From Bacillota bacterium (GTDB lineage Bacteria; Bacillota; Clostridia; Oscillospirales; Ruminococcaceae), in assembly GCA_029572815.1 (NCBI GenBank), contig JAKPUQ010000098.1, forward strand, positions 1-64,000: DNA of 64,000 bases, in the 5' to 3' direction. Positions 1-7,741 of this stretch are shown in pieces (the stretch's first letter is position 1; every line of letters starts with the position of its first letter). The notes below the pieces were generated by a model. That model saw nothing but the letters and a program-made list of their open reading frames with translations, did not search any database and was not told the origin of the DNA. Made by a program: the position numbers and the translations under genes.

Positions 1-2
1 AA

Positions 3-101
3 GAATGTCCTAAAGAACTGATCAGGTTAAGTCACCTGATAAAGGGTGGGATCAGTGCAGCTGAATTCTTGGAGGAGTATAGTAACGGTAACATTCATTG
101 A
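3..101 (+). CDS. C-terminal fragment of unidentified protein
   Basis: Reading frame 3 is open from the left edge and ends in TGA at 99-101, giving about 32 residues rich in Leu, Ile, Glu and Gly (ending EEYSNGNIH). The remainder lies outside the window, so the family cannot be named. A terminator-like hairpin follows 35 bases later, which supports this being the true end of a gene rather than a chance frame. Its position next to repeats and a tRNA 3' end would suit a mobile-element gene, but nothing in the visible residues proves that. Confidence 0.4.
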   Translation, partial: ECPKELIRLSHLIKGGISAAEFLEEYSNGNIH

Positions 102-135
102 AAGCTTTTTATTAATAAATATTTTTAAATAGAAT

Positions 136-164
136 CAGCTCCCGTAAAGGGAGCTGGCTTCTTT
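136..164 (+). terminator. Rho-independent terminator of the left-edge gene
   Basis: CAGCTCCC and GGGAGCTG form an 8-bp perfect stem around a GTAAA loop, followed by a broken T-rich tail (GCTTCTTT). Confidence 0.65.
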
Positions 165-189
165 AATAGCTTTGTACCACCAATAAATT

Positions 190-239
190 TCGTGTGATTT
201 TCGTGTGATTTCGTGTGATTTTTGACTGAAAATCAGTCA
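190..239. repeat. Three direct repeats of CGTGTGATT plus a palindrome
   Basis: The 9-mer CGTGTGATT occurs three times back to back (191-199, 202-210 and 212-220, each preceded by T). It is followed immediately by a 7-bp palindrome TGACTGA/TCAGTCA with a 3-base loop (223-239). The block lies between a gene end and the 3' end of tRNA-Ser. Short direct repeats near a tRNA 3' end are typical of integrase arm sites or attachment regions, but no integrase is visible in the window. Confidence 0.5.
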
Positions 240-269
240 CACGCAACTGCAAAAAGGCAGTTTGAACTG

Positions 270-328
270 TTTTCTGTAGGTAACAGAAAAGCCTGTATTT
301 CGGTGTTTCCCTCGAAATACAGGCTTTT
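270..328 (-). terminator. Strong terminator hairpin downstream of the tRNA pair
   Basis: A 16-bp perfect stem (287-302 with 313-328; core AGCCTGTATTTCG) surrounds a 10-base loop and carries T-runs in both orientations. Next to it is a second 8-bp hairpin, TTTTCTGT/ACAGAAAA (270-290). It lies just past the 3' end of tRNA-Ser, so it probably ends the tRNA transcript and is bidirectional. Confidence 0.75.
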
Positions 329-334
329 TAATTC

Positions 335-426
335 TGGCGGACAGAGAGGGATTCGAACCCTCGATACGCTATTAACGTATACACGAGTTCCAGTCGTGCG
401 CCTTAGACCAGCTCAGCCATCTGTCC
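335..426 (-). tRNA. tRNA-Ser (anticodon GGA)
   Basis: Read on the minus strand, the gene starts GGACAGATGGCTGAGC and ends TCTGTCC-G-CCA, with the CCA encoded (335-337). The acceptor stem GGACAGA/TCTGTCC is perfect. The T arm GGGTTCGAATCCC is canonical. The anticodon loop ACTGGAACT gives anticodon GGA, and the long variable arm is typical of class II tRNA-Ser. It is followed by a hairpin terminator and preceded by tRNA-Leu six bases away, so the two are probably one transcript. Confidence 0.95.
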
Positions 427-432
427 GTACTT

Positions 433-517
433 TGGTGCGAGTAATGGGACTTGAACCCATACGTCTCTCGACACACGCCCCTCAAACGTGCCTGTCTGCC
501 TATTCCAGCACACTCGC
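433..517 (-). tRNA. tRNA-Leu (anticodon GAG)
   Basis: The minus strand starts GCGAGTGTGCTGGAAT and ends with a matching ACTCGC-A-CCA; CCA is encoded at 433-435. The T arm GGGTTCAAGTCCC is canonical. The anticodon loop GTTTGAGGG gives GAG, and the variable arm is long, as in class II tRNA-Leu. It is the first gene of a two-tRNA unit driven by the promoter at 531-559. Confidence 0.95.
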
Positions 518-530
518 AAAGTACTTTAAT

Positions 531-559
531 ATTATACTACAAAATAATATGGATGTCAA
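531..559 (-). promoter_or_regulatory. Consensus promoter of the tRNA-Leu/tRNA-Ser unit
   Basis: On the minus strand, -35 TTGACA (554-559), a 17-base spacer and -10 TATAAT (531-536) match the housekeeping consensus exactly, 14 bases before the tRNA-Leu 5' end. Confidence 0.9.
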
Positions 560-672
560 GCAATAATGAGATATATTTATTATATAACAATATAATGATT
601 ATGTTATAACAAAAATTAATATAATTATCCGATTTGATCTAATAATAATGATAAAGTCACAAAAAATCTCGA

Positions 673-683
673 TTTTCGACATT
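673..683 (-). promoter_or_regulatory. Candidate Spo0A box upstream of spo0A
   Basis: TTTTCGACATT matches 9 of 11 bases of the inverted 0A box (TTTTCGACAAA); the core TTCGACA is exact. It sits about 20 bases upstream of the spo0A -35 box. Autoregulation through 0A boxes is known for Bacillus spo0A; here it is an inference from the match. Confidence 0.55.
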
Positions 684-701
684 TTGCGTTGAAAATACCC
701 C

Positions 702-730
702 TTGTATTTCTCATCTGATGGGTGTAAAAT
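702..730 (+). promoter_or_regulatory. spo0A promoter
   Basis: -35 TTGTAT (702-707), 17-base spacer and -10 TAAAAT (725-730), 34 bases before the spo0A start codon. Confidence 0.65.
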
Positions 731-763
731 GGATATCGTAGTAACAAGAAAAGGAGAACTATC

Positions 764-1522
764 ATGGAAAATGAAAGAATCAAAGTATTGATCGGAGACG
801 ATTCAGCATCAAACGGAGTAAAAGTAGCAGCAAAGCTTAGGGAGAGCGGAATGATCGCTTATACCCGAAGAAACAATGGCAGAGCGATACTTGATTCCAT
901 TCTCAATGATAAACCTGACGTTGTTATGGCAGATCTTACTCTGCCTGATACAGATGCACTTCTGTTGATAAAACATGTCAGGGAATCACTTGTGAGCGTA
1001 CCGTCTTTCATAGTTGTTTCGGAGATCGACAACAGCTTCATTGAAAGACAGGTAATGGAAAACGGTGCAGCCTATTTCCTCGTGAAGCCGTATGATATTG
1101 AATCCATACCTTCAATCGTGAAGTCAATATGCCGCAAGTCGGTACAGTCAAGCTGTGCTGATATGGAGATACTTGTGACAGAGGTGATACAGAAGCTTGG
1201 TGTACCGGCACACATCAAGGGCTATCATTACTTGCGAACAGCTATACTGAGCGCAGTGGAAAATGCCAGGCTAATGGAGTGTGTTACCAAACAGCTCTAT
1301 CCCAGTGTTGCCCAAAAGTATGATACGACTTCATCAAGAGTTGAAAGAGCCATAAGACACGCGATAGAAATAGCGTGGGACAGGGGCAATGCCGAGATGA
1401 TAAATGACTTTTTCGGGTATAGTGCAGACAGCTACAGAGGGCGTCCTACAAATTCCGAGTTCATTGCTCTTGTGACTGATCGTATACGTCTGCGGCTGAA
1501 AACGAGTATTATTCCAAGCTGA
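764..1522 (+). CDS. spo0A: Spo0A, sporulation master response regulator
   Basis: 252 residues. Residues 1-120 form a receiver domain with acidic-pocket residues D12 and D13, the phosphoacceptor D57 (motif MADLTLP) and the conserved Lys of LVKPYD near residue 108. The C-terminal effector region carries the Spo0A hallmarks LGVPAHIKGYHYLR, SRVERAIRHAIEIAW and PTNSEFIA, the recognition helix region that binds 0A boxes. In the family, phosphorylation by a phosphorelay or orphan kinases switches on entry into sporulation. The start is fixed by AAGGAG at 751-756. Its own 0A-like box lies upstream, so autoregulation is likely. It is monocistronic, with a strong terminator after it. No kinase gene is adjacent. 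Family assignment is very secure; whether this organism actually sporulates is not shown. Confidence 0.95.
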   Translation: MENERIKVLIGDDSASNGVKVAAKLRESGMIAYTRRNNGRAILDSILNDKPDVVMADLTLPDTDALLLIKHVRESLVSVPSFIVVSEIDNSFIERQVMENGAAYFLVKPYDIESIPSIVKSICRKSVQSSCADMEILVTEVIQKLGVPAHIKGYHYLRTAILSAVENARLMECVTKQLYPSVAQKYDTTSSRVERAIRHAIEIAWDRGNAEMINDFFGYSADSYRGRPTNSEFIALVTDRIRLRLKTSIIPS

Positions 1523-1586
1523 TTATATCACATCTATACAATAAAAGCAAATCATATTTTAATGCATAAAGAATTATCTGTCAGGA

Positions 1587-1620
1587 AAAGCCTGTATCTT
1601 TGCGGATACAGGCTTTTTTA
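1587..1620 (+). terminator. spo0A terminator
   Basis: Stem AGCCTGTATC/GATACAGGCT with loop TTTGCG, followed by a T-run. The stem core AGCCTGTAT is the same as in the hairpin at 287-328. Confidence 0.85.
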
Positions 1621-1649
1621 TTGACTTATAGTGCATCATAATGTATAAT
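1621..1649 (+). promoter_or_regulatory. Promoter of the SUFU-domain gene
   Basis: -35 TTGACT (1621-1626), 17-base spacer and -10 TATAAT (1644-1649), starting immediately after the spo0A terminator. Confidence 0.85.
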
Positions 1650-1682
1650 ATATGTAATGATCTTATTTAAGGGGGAATAAAC

Positions 1683-2354
1683 ATGGGTTTATTTGATAAG
1701 TTTAGCAAAAAGGAAGACGATACTGTCGAGATCAAAAAGACTGAGACCAGGGGCTGGGACGCTATAACAGCCGCATTTGAGAAGCTCTATCCGGATCAGA
1801 AGGATCCTAAGCATTATGGAGTTCTCATACCCTGGGAGCTTGGCGGCAATGATCCTTTGACAGGCATAAGCATTTATGAGACAGAGGAGTATTATCACTT
1901 TGTCACATACGGACTCAGCGAGATATTTGAAAAGGAGACCGATGATCCCGAGATAAGCGGATACGGTATGGAATTTACTCTCAAGCTGAGAAAAGCAAGT
2001 ATTGATCCTGCAGACGAGGAAGGGGAGCTCCGCTGTATATGCGGTATCTTCCAGAAGATAGCACGTATTACCTTTGAGCACGGTGAGTGTTTCAGAGCAA
2101 ACGAGTATCTTTATACAGGACAGACTGCCGGAATTGATCTGCACCAGAACAGTTCACTTACAGGATTTATCATGATAACTGATACTGATGCAGGCTCAAT
2201 AGCTACTCCAAACGGAAAAGTTGATTTTGTTGAGTTCATAGGCTGTACAGATGCCGAGCTTCTCGCTCTCAGGAATAAGGAACTGACCGTTGCCGAGCTC
2301 TATGCTAAGCTGGGCAGCGATATCACCGATTACAGAAGAAAGTCAGTTATCTGA
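1683..2354 (+). CDS. Suppressor-of-fused (SUFU) domain protein
   Basis: 223 residues, cytoplasmic (no signal or membrane segment). After a charged N-terminus (KKEDDTVEIKKTE) the sequence carries the SUFU-type signature PWELGGNDPLTGISIYE near residue 60, followed by YHFVTYGLSEIF. Bacterial SUFU proteins are small, often stand-alone, and in polymorphic toxin systems serve as immunity proteins; that role cannot be shown here because no toxin is adjacent. It has its own promoter, a G-rich ribosome site (AAGGGGG) and a terminator shared with the convergent gene at 2411, so it is transcribed alone. Domain call is good; function is unknown. Confidence 0.8.
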   Translation: MGLFDKFSKKEDDTVEIKKTETRGWDAITAAFEKLYPDQKDPKHYGVLIPWELGGNDPLTGISIYETEEYYHFVTYGLSEIFEKETDDPEISGYGMEFTLKLRKASIDPADEEGELRCICGIFQKIARITFEHGECFRANEYLYTGQTAGIDLHQNSSLTGFIMITDTDAGSIATPNGKVDFVEFIGCTDAELLALRNKELTVAELYAKLGSDITDYRRKSVI

Positions 2355-2374
2355 TAAATAGTCTGCGTATAATA

Positions 2375-2410
2375 AAAAGCACGAGGATCTCTAACCTCGT
2401 GCTTTTGTTT
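2375..2410. terminator. Bidirectional terminator
   Basis: AAAAGCACGAGG (2375-2386) pairs perfectly with CCTCGTGCTTTT (2395-2406), T-rich on both sides, between convergent genes. Confidence 0.85.
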
Positions 2411-2833
2411 TTATTTCTCCTGAGGAGCTACTGTAAAGCTGCCCTTATCGGATATGAAAGTGTAGATCGGAACGGTGAATGAACCGTTGCCCTTTACATT
2501 CTTTATAATTGTATGTACAAAGAAATCGCACCATTCTTCCTGGGGACGCATAGCGTATTCGGTCTGGAGAGAGACCCACAGAGGTGAGGTGAAGTCCATT
2601 TTTTTCGGATCAAAAAGTATACCTACTGCGGAGTCGCAGAAATCAAAGGTACCGATGAAAGCGACATCATCGTCACCGCACTTTATCTCGTCCGTGAGAT
2701 TATTCGGTACTTCACCGAGAGTTATCATCATACGGCCTTTTATTATGCCGTTTTCCTTCTCAAACTTGTTGATTACGCCTTCTTTTACAAGTTCTTTCTC
2801 GATATGCGAAAATAGTTCCTTATCAGCTAACAT
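2411..2833 (-). CDS. Hypothetical cytoplasmic protein (140 aa)
   Basis: Not recognised. The frame can be extended to 2884, but the ATG at 2833 has a well-placed GAGGAGTG ribosome site and lies downstream of the promoter at 2885-2913, so it is taken as the start (MLADKELFSHIEKELVKEG). The protein is acidic and soluble, with no signal peptide or membrane helix. It has a Gly- and Asp-containing middle (CGDDDVAFIGTFDFCDSA) and an aromatic stretch (EEWCDFFVHTII). It shares a terminator with the convergent SUFU gene, and nothing else links it to a pathway. Confidence 0.75.
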   Translation of the reverse strand: MLADKELFSHIEKELVKEGVINKFEKENGIIKGRMMITLGEVPNNLTDEIKCGDDDVAFIGTFDFCDSAVGILFDPKKMDFTSPLWVSLQTEYAMRPQEEWCDFFVHTIIKNVKGNGSFTVPIYTFISDKGSFTVAPQEK

Positions 2834-2884
2834 AATATCACTCCTCTGTAATTTTACATGAAAAAAGTGTGTATTCTTTCTCAT

Positions 2885-2913
2885 ATTATATCATGTAATT
2901 ATGCTAATTGCAA
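2885..2913 (-). promoter_or_regulatory. Promoter of the 2411-2833 gene
   Basis: Minus strand: -35 TTGCAA (2908-2913), 17-base spacer and -10 TATAAT (2885-2890). Confidence 0.8.
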
Positions 2914-3168
2914 CAGTTAACGAAAATGTCTTTCTCATCTTCGCCTTAACCTGTATCAATGTGCACGGGCAATAGGAGAGATGGTATATAACTTTTGTGC
3001 TGCTGATATATGAGAATAGCAGTATAGTTTTTTTACAATAGGTTATAATGGCATATGATTTAAGTATGCAGTAACACTTAATTATCTGGGAAGAAAGAAA
3101 TTTTACGGCTTTATTTACCTGCACAAAAAGTAATGCGCAAAATGTTATACAACAAGTGCGTTATGTTA
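2914..3168. other. AT-rich intergenic stretch without a gene
   Basis: No credible reading frame with a ribosome site. It contains a weak hairpin CTGCT/AGCAG followed by TATAG and a T-run near 3010-3044, which could be a stray terminator. No promoter pairing with it was found. Otherwise nothing is seen. Confidence 0.4.
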
Positions 3169-3197
3169 TTGATTATGAACAATTTATTTGCTACAAT
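3169..3197 (+). promoter_or_regulatory. Promoter of the GH9 cellulase
   Basis: -35 TTGATT (3169-3174), 17-base spacer and -10 TACAAT (3192-3197), 46 bases before the start codon. Confidence 0.75.
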
Positions 3198-3243
3198 ATA
3201 AATATCAAAACGTGGTAAAACCACAGAACGAGAGGGAAATATT

Positions 3244-5778
3244 ATGAAAAAACAGGTTTTAAAGAAATGCGCTGCATCTCTTGCAGCGTGTGCACTCATG
3301 GTAACAGCTGTTCCTGTGTCGGTTCTTCCTGCTTCAGCAGGCAGCAATCTGATCTCAAACTCCACATTTGACAGCGGAGTAAGTGACTGGGGAACCTATA
3401 AAGAGAGCGGCGGTGCCTGCACGCTTAAAGGTGAAGACGGAAAGCTTGCACTGAAAATATCAGATGTGGGTAAGCTGAACTATTCTGTACAGGTATTCTA
3501 CGACATCGTTCCTCTTTACAAGAACGGCGTATATCGTCTGAAGTACGATATCTGGTCAACACAGGACCGTTTCGTTGAGGGAATGATCCAGCAGAACGGT
3601 GGCACATATCAGGCTTATACATGGAAGGGTCTCAACCTTACTACTGCTCCCCAGACTATTGATTACGAGTTCACCATGAAAGAAGATACAGACATCATGG
3701 CAAAGCTTGTATTCAACTGCGGTATACAGGAGAAATATGAGGGCGCACTTCCCGAGCATACCATCTATATCGACAATGTTTCACTGGAGCTCGTTGACGA
3801 CAGCAAGGTCGATTACGCTGCTGACCGTCCCTATGCTCCTTCAATCAATATAAACCAGGTGGGCTACAGGACCGATGCAAAGAAGGTAGCTGTTTTCCGC
3901 GATGTAACAAACCAGTCCGAGTTCAAGGTTGTGAATGCTGATACAAAGCAGACTGTTTTCACAGGAAAGCTTGAAAACAGAAAGGAAAATTCCTCTGCTA
4001 ATGAGACAAACTATACCGGTGACTTCTCAACAGTCAAGGAAGCAGGTAAGTACTATATCGCCTGCGACGGACTTGACAACTCCTACACATTTGAGATCGG
4101 CGACAATGTTTACTCAAAGCTTATTGATGACAGCGTAAGAATGCTTTATCTCCAGCGCTGCGGCGTTCAGGTAAATGACACAGAGTTCGGTCACGCAGCC
4201 TGCCACACAAGCATGGCTACTGTCTATGGTACAAACCAGCAGATCGACGTTTCAGGCGGCTGGCACGATGCAGGCGACTACGGCAGATATGTTGTTCCTG
4301 CTGCAAAGGCTGTTGCGGACCTTCTTTACGCATATCAGGCAGCTCCCGACCTCTACGGTGACAACATCAATATCCCAGAGAGCGGAAACGGTGTTCCCGA
4401 TGTTCTGGACGAAGCACGTTTTGAGCTTGAGTGGATGATGAAGATGCAGGCACCCGACGGAGGCGCATACCACAAGGTATCCTGCGAGAACTTCCCCGGA
4501 TATGTAATGCCTACAGATGAAAAGGCTCCTCTTATCGTAACTCCCGTAAGCTCTACAGCAACAGCTGATTTCTGTGCTTCAATGGCGCTTGCAGCTGAGT
4601 TCTATGAGAAATACGACAAGACCTTTGCAGACAAGTGTATGGTAGCAGCTGAAAAGTCATGGTCATGGCTTGAGGCTAACCCCAACTTCCTGTTCAAGAA
4701 TCCTTCCGACATCGTTACAGGTGAGTACGGCGACAAGACAGACAAGGACGAGCGTTACTGGGCAGCTGTTCAGATGTATCGTGCAACAGGTGACCAGAAG
4801 TATCTCTCATCTGTAAACACAGCTTACACAGGTCTTGACTGGTCAACAGTGGGCGATTACGGCAATATCGCTATCCTGACAATGAAGGATGCTGACAAGA
4901 ACTCAGATGTTTACAAGAAAGCATATTCAGCAGTGATTAGCCAGGCTGATTCCATGCTGACAAAGATCGATAATTCCAGCTATGGTTCAGCTATCACAAA
5001 GTATAACTGGGGCAGCAACATGACTATCGCAAATGCAGGTGTTATCCTTGGTCTCGCTGACCAGCTCACAGGACAGGATAAGTATCTCAACGGCGCAAAC
5101 GCTGAACTGGGCTACCTCCTTGGTGTCAACCCTGTTTCAATCTGCTTCGTTTCAGGTTATGGTACTGTTTCTCCCGAAAATCCTCACCACCGTCCTTCAA
5201 TGGCAGTCGGCCATGCAATGAAGGGTATGCTGGCAGGCGGTGTAAACGAGAACCTTGAGGACAGCGCTGCAAAGGCTTACTGCAAGGATCTTCCCGCTGC
5301 AAAGCGCTATGTTGATAACTCGGAGAGCTATTCTACAAACGAGATCACCATTTACTGGAACTCTCCTCTGACATATCTGCTCTCACTTACAGACAGTTCT
5401 GCAAATACCCAGCCCGAGGTAACAACAACCACAACCACTACGACAACAACTACAACTACCACTACTACGACCACAACCACAACCACAACAACTACACCCG
5501 AGATTACAACTACCACTACATTTGACGTTGTATATCAGATGGTAACTCCCGGTGATACAAACTGTGACGGAGTTGTAGAGCTTGCTGACGCCATTCTTGT
5601 TATGCAGTCTCTTGCAAATCCCGACAAGTACGGAATGACAGGCACAGCTGAGAAGCATCTCACAAAGCAGGGCAAGGCAAATGCTGATGTTGCCGGCAAC
5701 AGCAACGGCATCACAAGTGATGACGCCCTCGCTATCCAGGAGTATCTGCTTAAGCTTATTACTAAGCTCCCCAAGTAA
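3244..5778 (+). CDS. Dockerin-bearing glycoside hydrolase family 9 cellulase
   Basis: 844 residues, secreted. Signal peptide about 1-33 (cleavage likely after ASA). Residues about 35-180 look like a CBM4-type module (NLISNSTFDSGVSDWGTY). About 197-285 is the Ig-like module that precedes GH9 domains (INQVGYR). About 285-715 is the (alpha/alpha)6 catalytic domain: GGWHDAGDYGRY near 339 supplies the catalytic Asp pair, PHHRPS near 649 is the conserved His motif, and NEITIYWNSP near 700 carries the general-acid Glu. A linker of about 45 residues, almost pure Thr, follows. A type I dockerin (770-844) has two calcium-loop repeats starting DTNCDGVVELAD and DVAGNSNGITSDD. It should cleave beta-1,4-glucan and dock onto a cohesin of a cellulosome. 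CBM4-Ig-GH9 order is shared with CbhA/CelK-type enzymes, so endo- or processive exo-action are both possible. No scaffoldin is in the window. Confidence 0.95.
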   Translation: MKKQVLKKCAASLAACALMVTAVPVSVLPASAGSNLISNSTFDSGVSDWGTYKESGGACTLKGEDGKLALKISDVGKLNYSVQVFYDIVPLYKNGVYRLKYDIWSTQDRFVEGMIQQNGGTYQAYTWKGLNLTTAPQTIDYEFTMKEDTDIMAKLVFNCGIQEKYEGALPEHTIYIDNVSLELVDDSKVDYAADRPYAPSININQVGYRTDAKKVAVFRDVTNQSEFKVVNADTKQTVFTGKLENRKENSSANETNYTGDFSTVKEAGKYYIACDGLDNSYTFEIGDNVYSKLIDDSVRMLYLQRCGVQVNDTEFGHAACHTSMATVYGTNQQIDVSGGWHDAGDYGRYVVPAAKAVADLLYAYQAAPDLYGDNINIPESGNGVPDVLDEARFELEWMMKMQAPDGGAYHKVSCENFPGYVMPTDEKAPLIVTPVSSTATADFCASMALAAEFYEKYDKTFADKCMVAAEKSWSWLEANPNFLFKNPSDIVTGEYGDKTDKDERYWAAVQMYRATGDQKYLSSVNTAYTGLDWSTVGDYGNIAILTMKDADKNSDVYKKAYSAVISQADSMLTKIDNSSYGSAITKYNWGSNMTIANAGVILGLADQLTGQDKYLNGANAELGYLLGVNPVSICFVSGYGTVSPENPHHRPSMAVGHAMKGMLAGGVNENLEDSAAKAYCKDLPAAKRYVDNSESYSTNEITIYWNSPLTYLLSLTDSSANTQPEVTTTTTTTTTTTTTTTTTTTTTTTTTPEITTTTTFDVVYQMVTPGDTNCDGVVELADAILVMQSLANPDKYGMTGTAEKHLTKQGKANADVAGNSNGITSDDALAIQEYLLKLITKLPK

Positions 5779-5794
5779 AATTATAGTGCAAAGG

Positions 5795-5822
5795 AAAAAG
5801 CTCCCATGAGGGAGCTTTTTTC
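5795..5822. terminator. Terminator between GH9 gene and convergent MutS-like gene
   Basis: AAAAAGCTCCC/GGGAGCTTTTT with loop ATGA; T-rich on both strands. Confidence 0.85.
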
Positions 5823-5827
5823 ATTTA

Positions 5828-7552
5828 TCATTCACCTGTAAGGAGCTCATATGTAACGCCGTATTTTTCAGCGATATCTTTCGCGTATGAGGAGCCTTCG
5901 GGGAAAGCGACCTCCACCTTGAAGGAACGCCTGCCGTCAGTACTTTTCATAATCAGCGAGGAAACCATTGCATTGCATGCAGCCTTGTTTAGATCATCGG
6001 CATCCGAAGCCAGCTTGTGCATATGTGTATTATAGATCGTGCGGACCTTTTTCTTCATAAGTGCCCTTACGGAGTCACGGGCGATATAGTATCCCTCCTC
6101 AAAGGAAGTTGTTGAGAAGGTCTCGTTGAGGAGAAGAAGACTGTCAGAGGTACAATTTGAATATATTTCTTTAAATCTGACACATTCCTCACCTAATCTG
6201 CCAAGATCCATGGTCTTGTCCTCGTCGGCAGGAAAATGAGTGTATACGCAGTCAACAGGCTGGTAGCTGAATGATGATGCGGGGACGGATATACCGCCCT
6301 GTGCCAGCACATACATAAGTCCCACTGCCTGAGTGAGGGTAGTTTTTCCGCCGCGGTTTGCACCGGTGAGAATGTAGATCGTGTGCTCGCTGTCGAATAG
6401 AAGGTCATTGCAGACTATATCCGACATTTTTTCAGAATTAAGTGCAAGCTTCAGATTATATAATCCTCCGGCTTCCATGGACCGGCTGCCGCTGTCAAGG
6501 ACCTGCGGTTTGCAGAAGCAATATCCCATTTCCCTGTATTTGGCGATAAATTCCGCAAATCGGATATAGTACATGAATTCGGGAATAAGCTGAGTGATAT
6601 TTATAACAGCGATATCTGCGTATTTGGAAAGAGTGCCTCTCAGCTTCTTTACAAGAGAGTCAAGCATTTTATTCAGTATCTTGTCAAGGTAGAATGTGGA
6701 ACCCTGGACACTGTCGCCGTTTGCAGCCGTAACGATGGTGGTTCTTGTATTTGCGTCCATAAATGGTGTGTTTTTCACTGTCATGTATCCTGTAAGATTT
6801 TCAAGGAACTTAAAGGCTTGTTCATTCTTTTCCTTGTCGGCAAGATGATAGTGCATATCACCGTCCCAATCGTTTCCGCTCTGGATTTTGTCTTTTGAAG
6901 AGATCGCGTCGGCGAAGTTACTGATGATGTTTGATTTTTTGAACGGGGTATCATTAATTGAGACAAGTCCCATGCTGACTGCTTCAAACCTCTCGTTCAC
7001 ATTAATGCCGATAGTGACGCTTTTTATCCCTGCTGATCTCTGTTTAAGCTCAAAAATATCCTTTTTCATCTCTGCAAAGCAGGCGTCTTCGTAGAGTGAG
7101 ACAAGGTAGTTTCTGAAACCGATAAGTCCCTCTGAGGTTATACGATCATCTGAGAGACATTCCCTCATTGACTCTACGCAGACGATATAATCCTTGAGCT
7201 CGTCAAGTCTGTGTAGAAGGTGCCATAGACCTATTTTTTCGTCGCTGTCTCTGTTAGTCGAACTGAAGTTCCTTATGAACTCGATTCGGTCAAAGAGCTC
7301 TGTCATCTTTTCTCTGAGGTCGGGGAGGGCGAGTATATCACTGAATACTTCCTGCCTGTAGCGCGCAGTTTCAGGATCTGCGGTCATTGATGAGAGGATA
7401 TTCATAATTATATTACGTTCTTTGGGATCGTTGGAAAGCTCATGGCAGATGGTATCAAGTCCAAGGTCATGACAAACGGTGGGGGAGAGCTGCCTGAATA
7501 CGAGATCATCTTTAAAAGGGGAAAGTATGCTGAAAGAATTATTGTTTCTCAT
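5828..7552 (-). CDS. MutS-family ATPase (MutS-like, no mismatch domain)
   Basis: 574 residues. The C-terminal third is a MutS-type ABC ATPase: Walker A GANRGGKTT near residue 400, a Q-loop-like region, the ABC signature-like stretch GRLGEECVRFKEI, Walker B LLLLNE, and a switch His in YNTHMHKLA. The N-terminal part is helical, like a MutS core and lever, but no mismatch-recognition domain (FxE motif) is visible and the protein is much shorter than MutS. Such MutS-like proteins are common in Clostridia, with unknown substrates. It starts at ATG 7552 behind AAGGAGG. It is monocistronic and convergent with the cellulase, so no functional link is implied. Confidence 0.85.
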   Translation of the reverse strand: MRNNNSFSILSPFKDDLVFRQLSPTVCHDLGLDTICHELSNDPKERNIIMNILSSMTADPETARYRQEVFSDILALPDLREKMTELFDRIEFIRNFSSTNRDSDEKIGLWHLLHRLDELKDYIVCVESMRECLSDDRITSEGLIGFRNYLVSLYEDACFAEMKKDIFELKQRSAGIKSVTIGINVNERFEAVSMGLVSINDTPFKKSNIISNFADAISSKDKIQSGNDWDGDMHYHLADKEKNEQAFKFLENLTGYMTVKNTPFMDANTRTTIVTAANGDSVQGSTFYLDKILNKMLDSLVKKLRGTLSKYADIAVINITQLIPEFMYYIRFAEFIAKYREMGYCFCKPQVLDSGSRSMEAGGLYNLKLALNSEKMSDIVCNDLLFDSEHTIYILTGANRGGKTTLTQAVGLMYVLAQGGISVPASSFSYQPVDCVYTHFPADEDKTMDLGRLGEECVRFKEIYSNCTSDSLLLLNETFSTTSFEEGYYIARDSVRALMKKKVRTIYNTHMHKLASDADDLNKAACNAMVSSLIMKSTDGRRSFKVEVAFPEGSSYAKDIAEKYGVTYELLTGE

Positions 7553-7662
7553 AGGTCCTCCTTAATATTTTTTTATTATTATATAATAAACAGGAAAGAT
7601 TGTCAATCGTTCTGGAATATATACAGAATAAGCGGAATAATGTGGTAAAAAGGGGATTGATG

Positions 7663-7691
7663 TTGACAACGGATAAAGGATATGTTATAAT
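7663..7691 (+). promoter_or_regulatory. Perfect consensus promoter of the LPG-flippase-like gene
   Basis: TTGACA (7663-7668), 17-base spacer and TATAAT (7686-7691); both boxes are exact. Confidence 0.9.
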
Positions 7692-7741
7692 TTAAGTTAA
7701 GTAACTATACCTTTTTCTATTATAGCGCGGGGGTGACATAA

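Noticed and set aside
222-566. 114-residue open frame over the tRNA region
   Set aside because: It is the antisense reading of the tRNA-Ser and tRNA-Leu genes; segments such as GIRTLDTLLTYT are the well-known false proteins from antisense tRNAs.
5383-5658. Cys/Gly-rich minus-strand open frame opposite the cellulase linker
   Set aside because: It is only the complement of the Thr-codon tract; no promoter or ribosome site.
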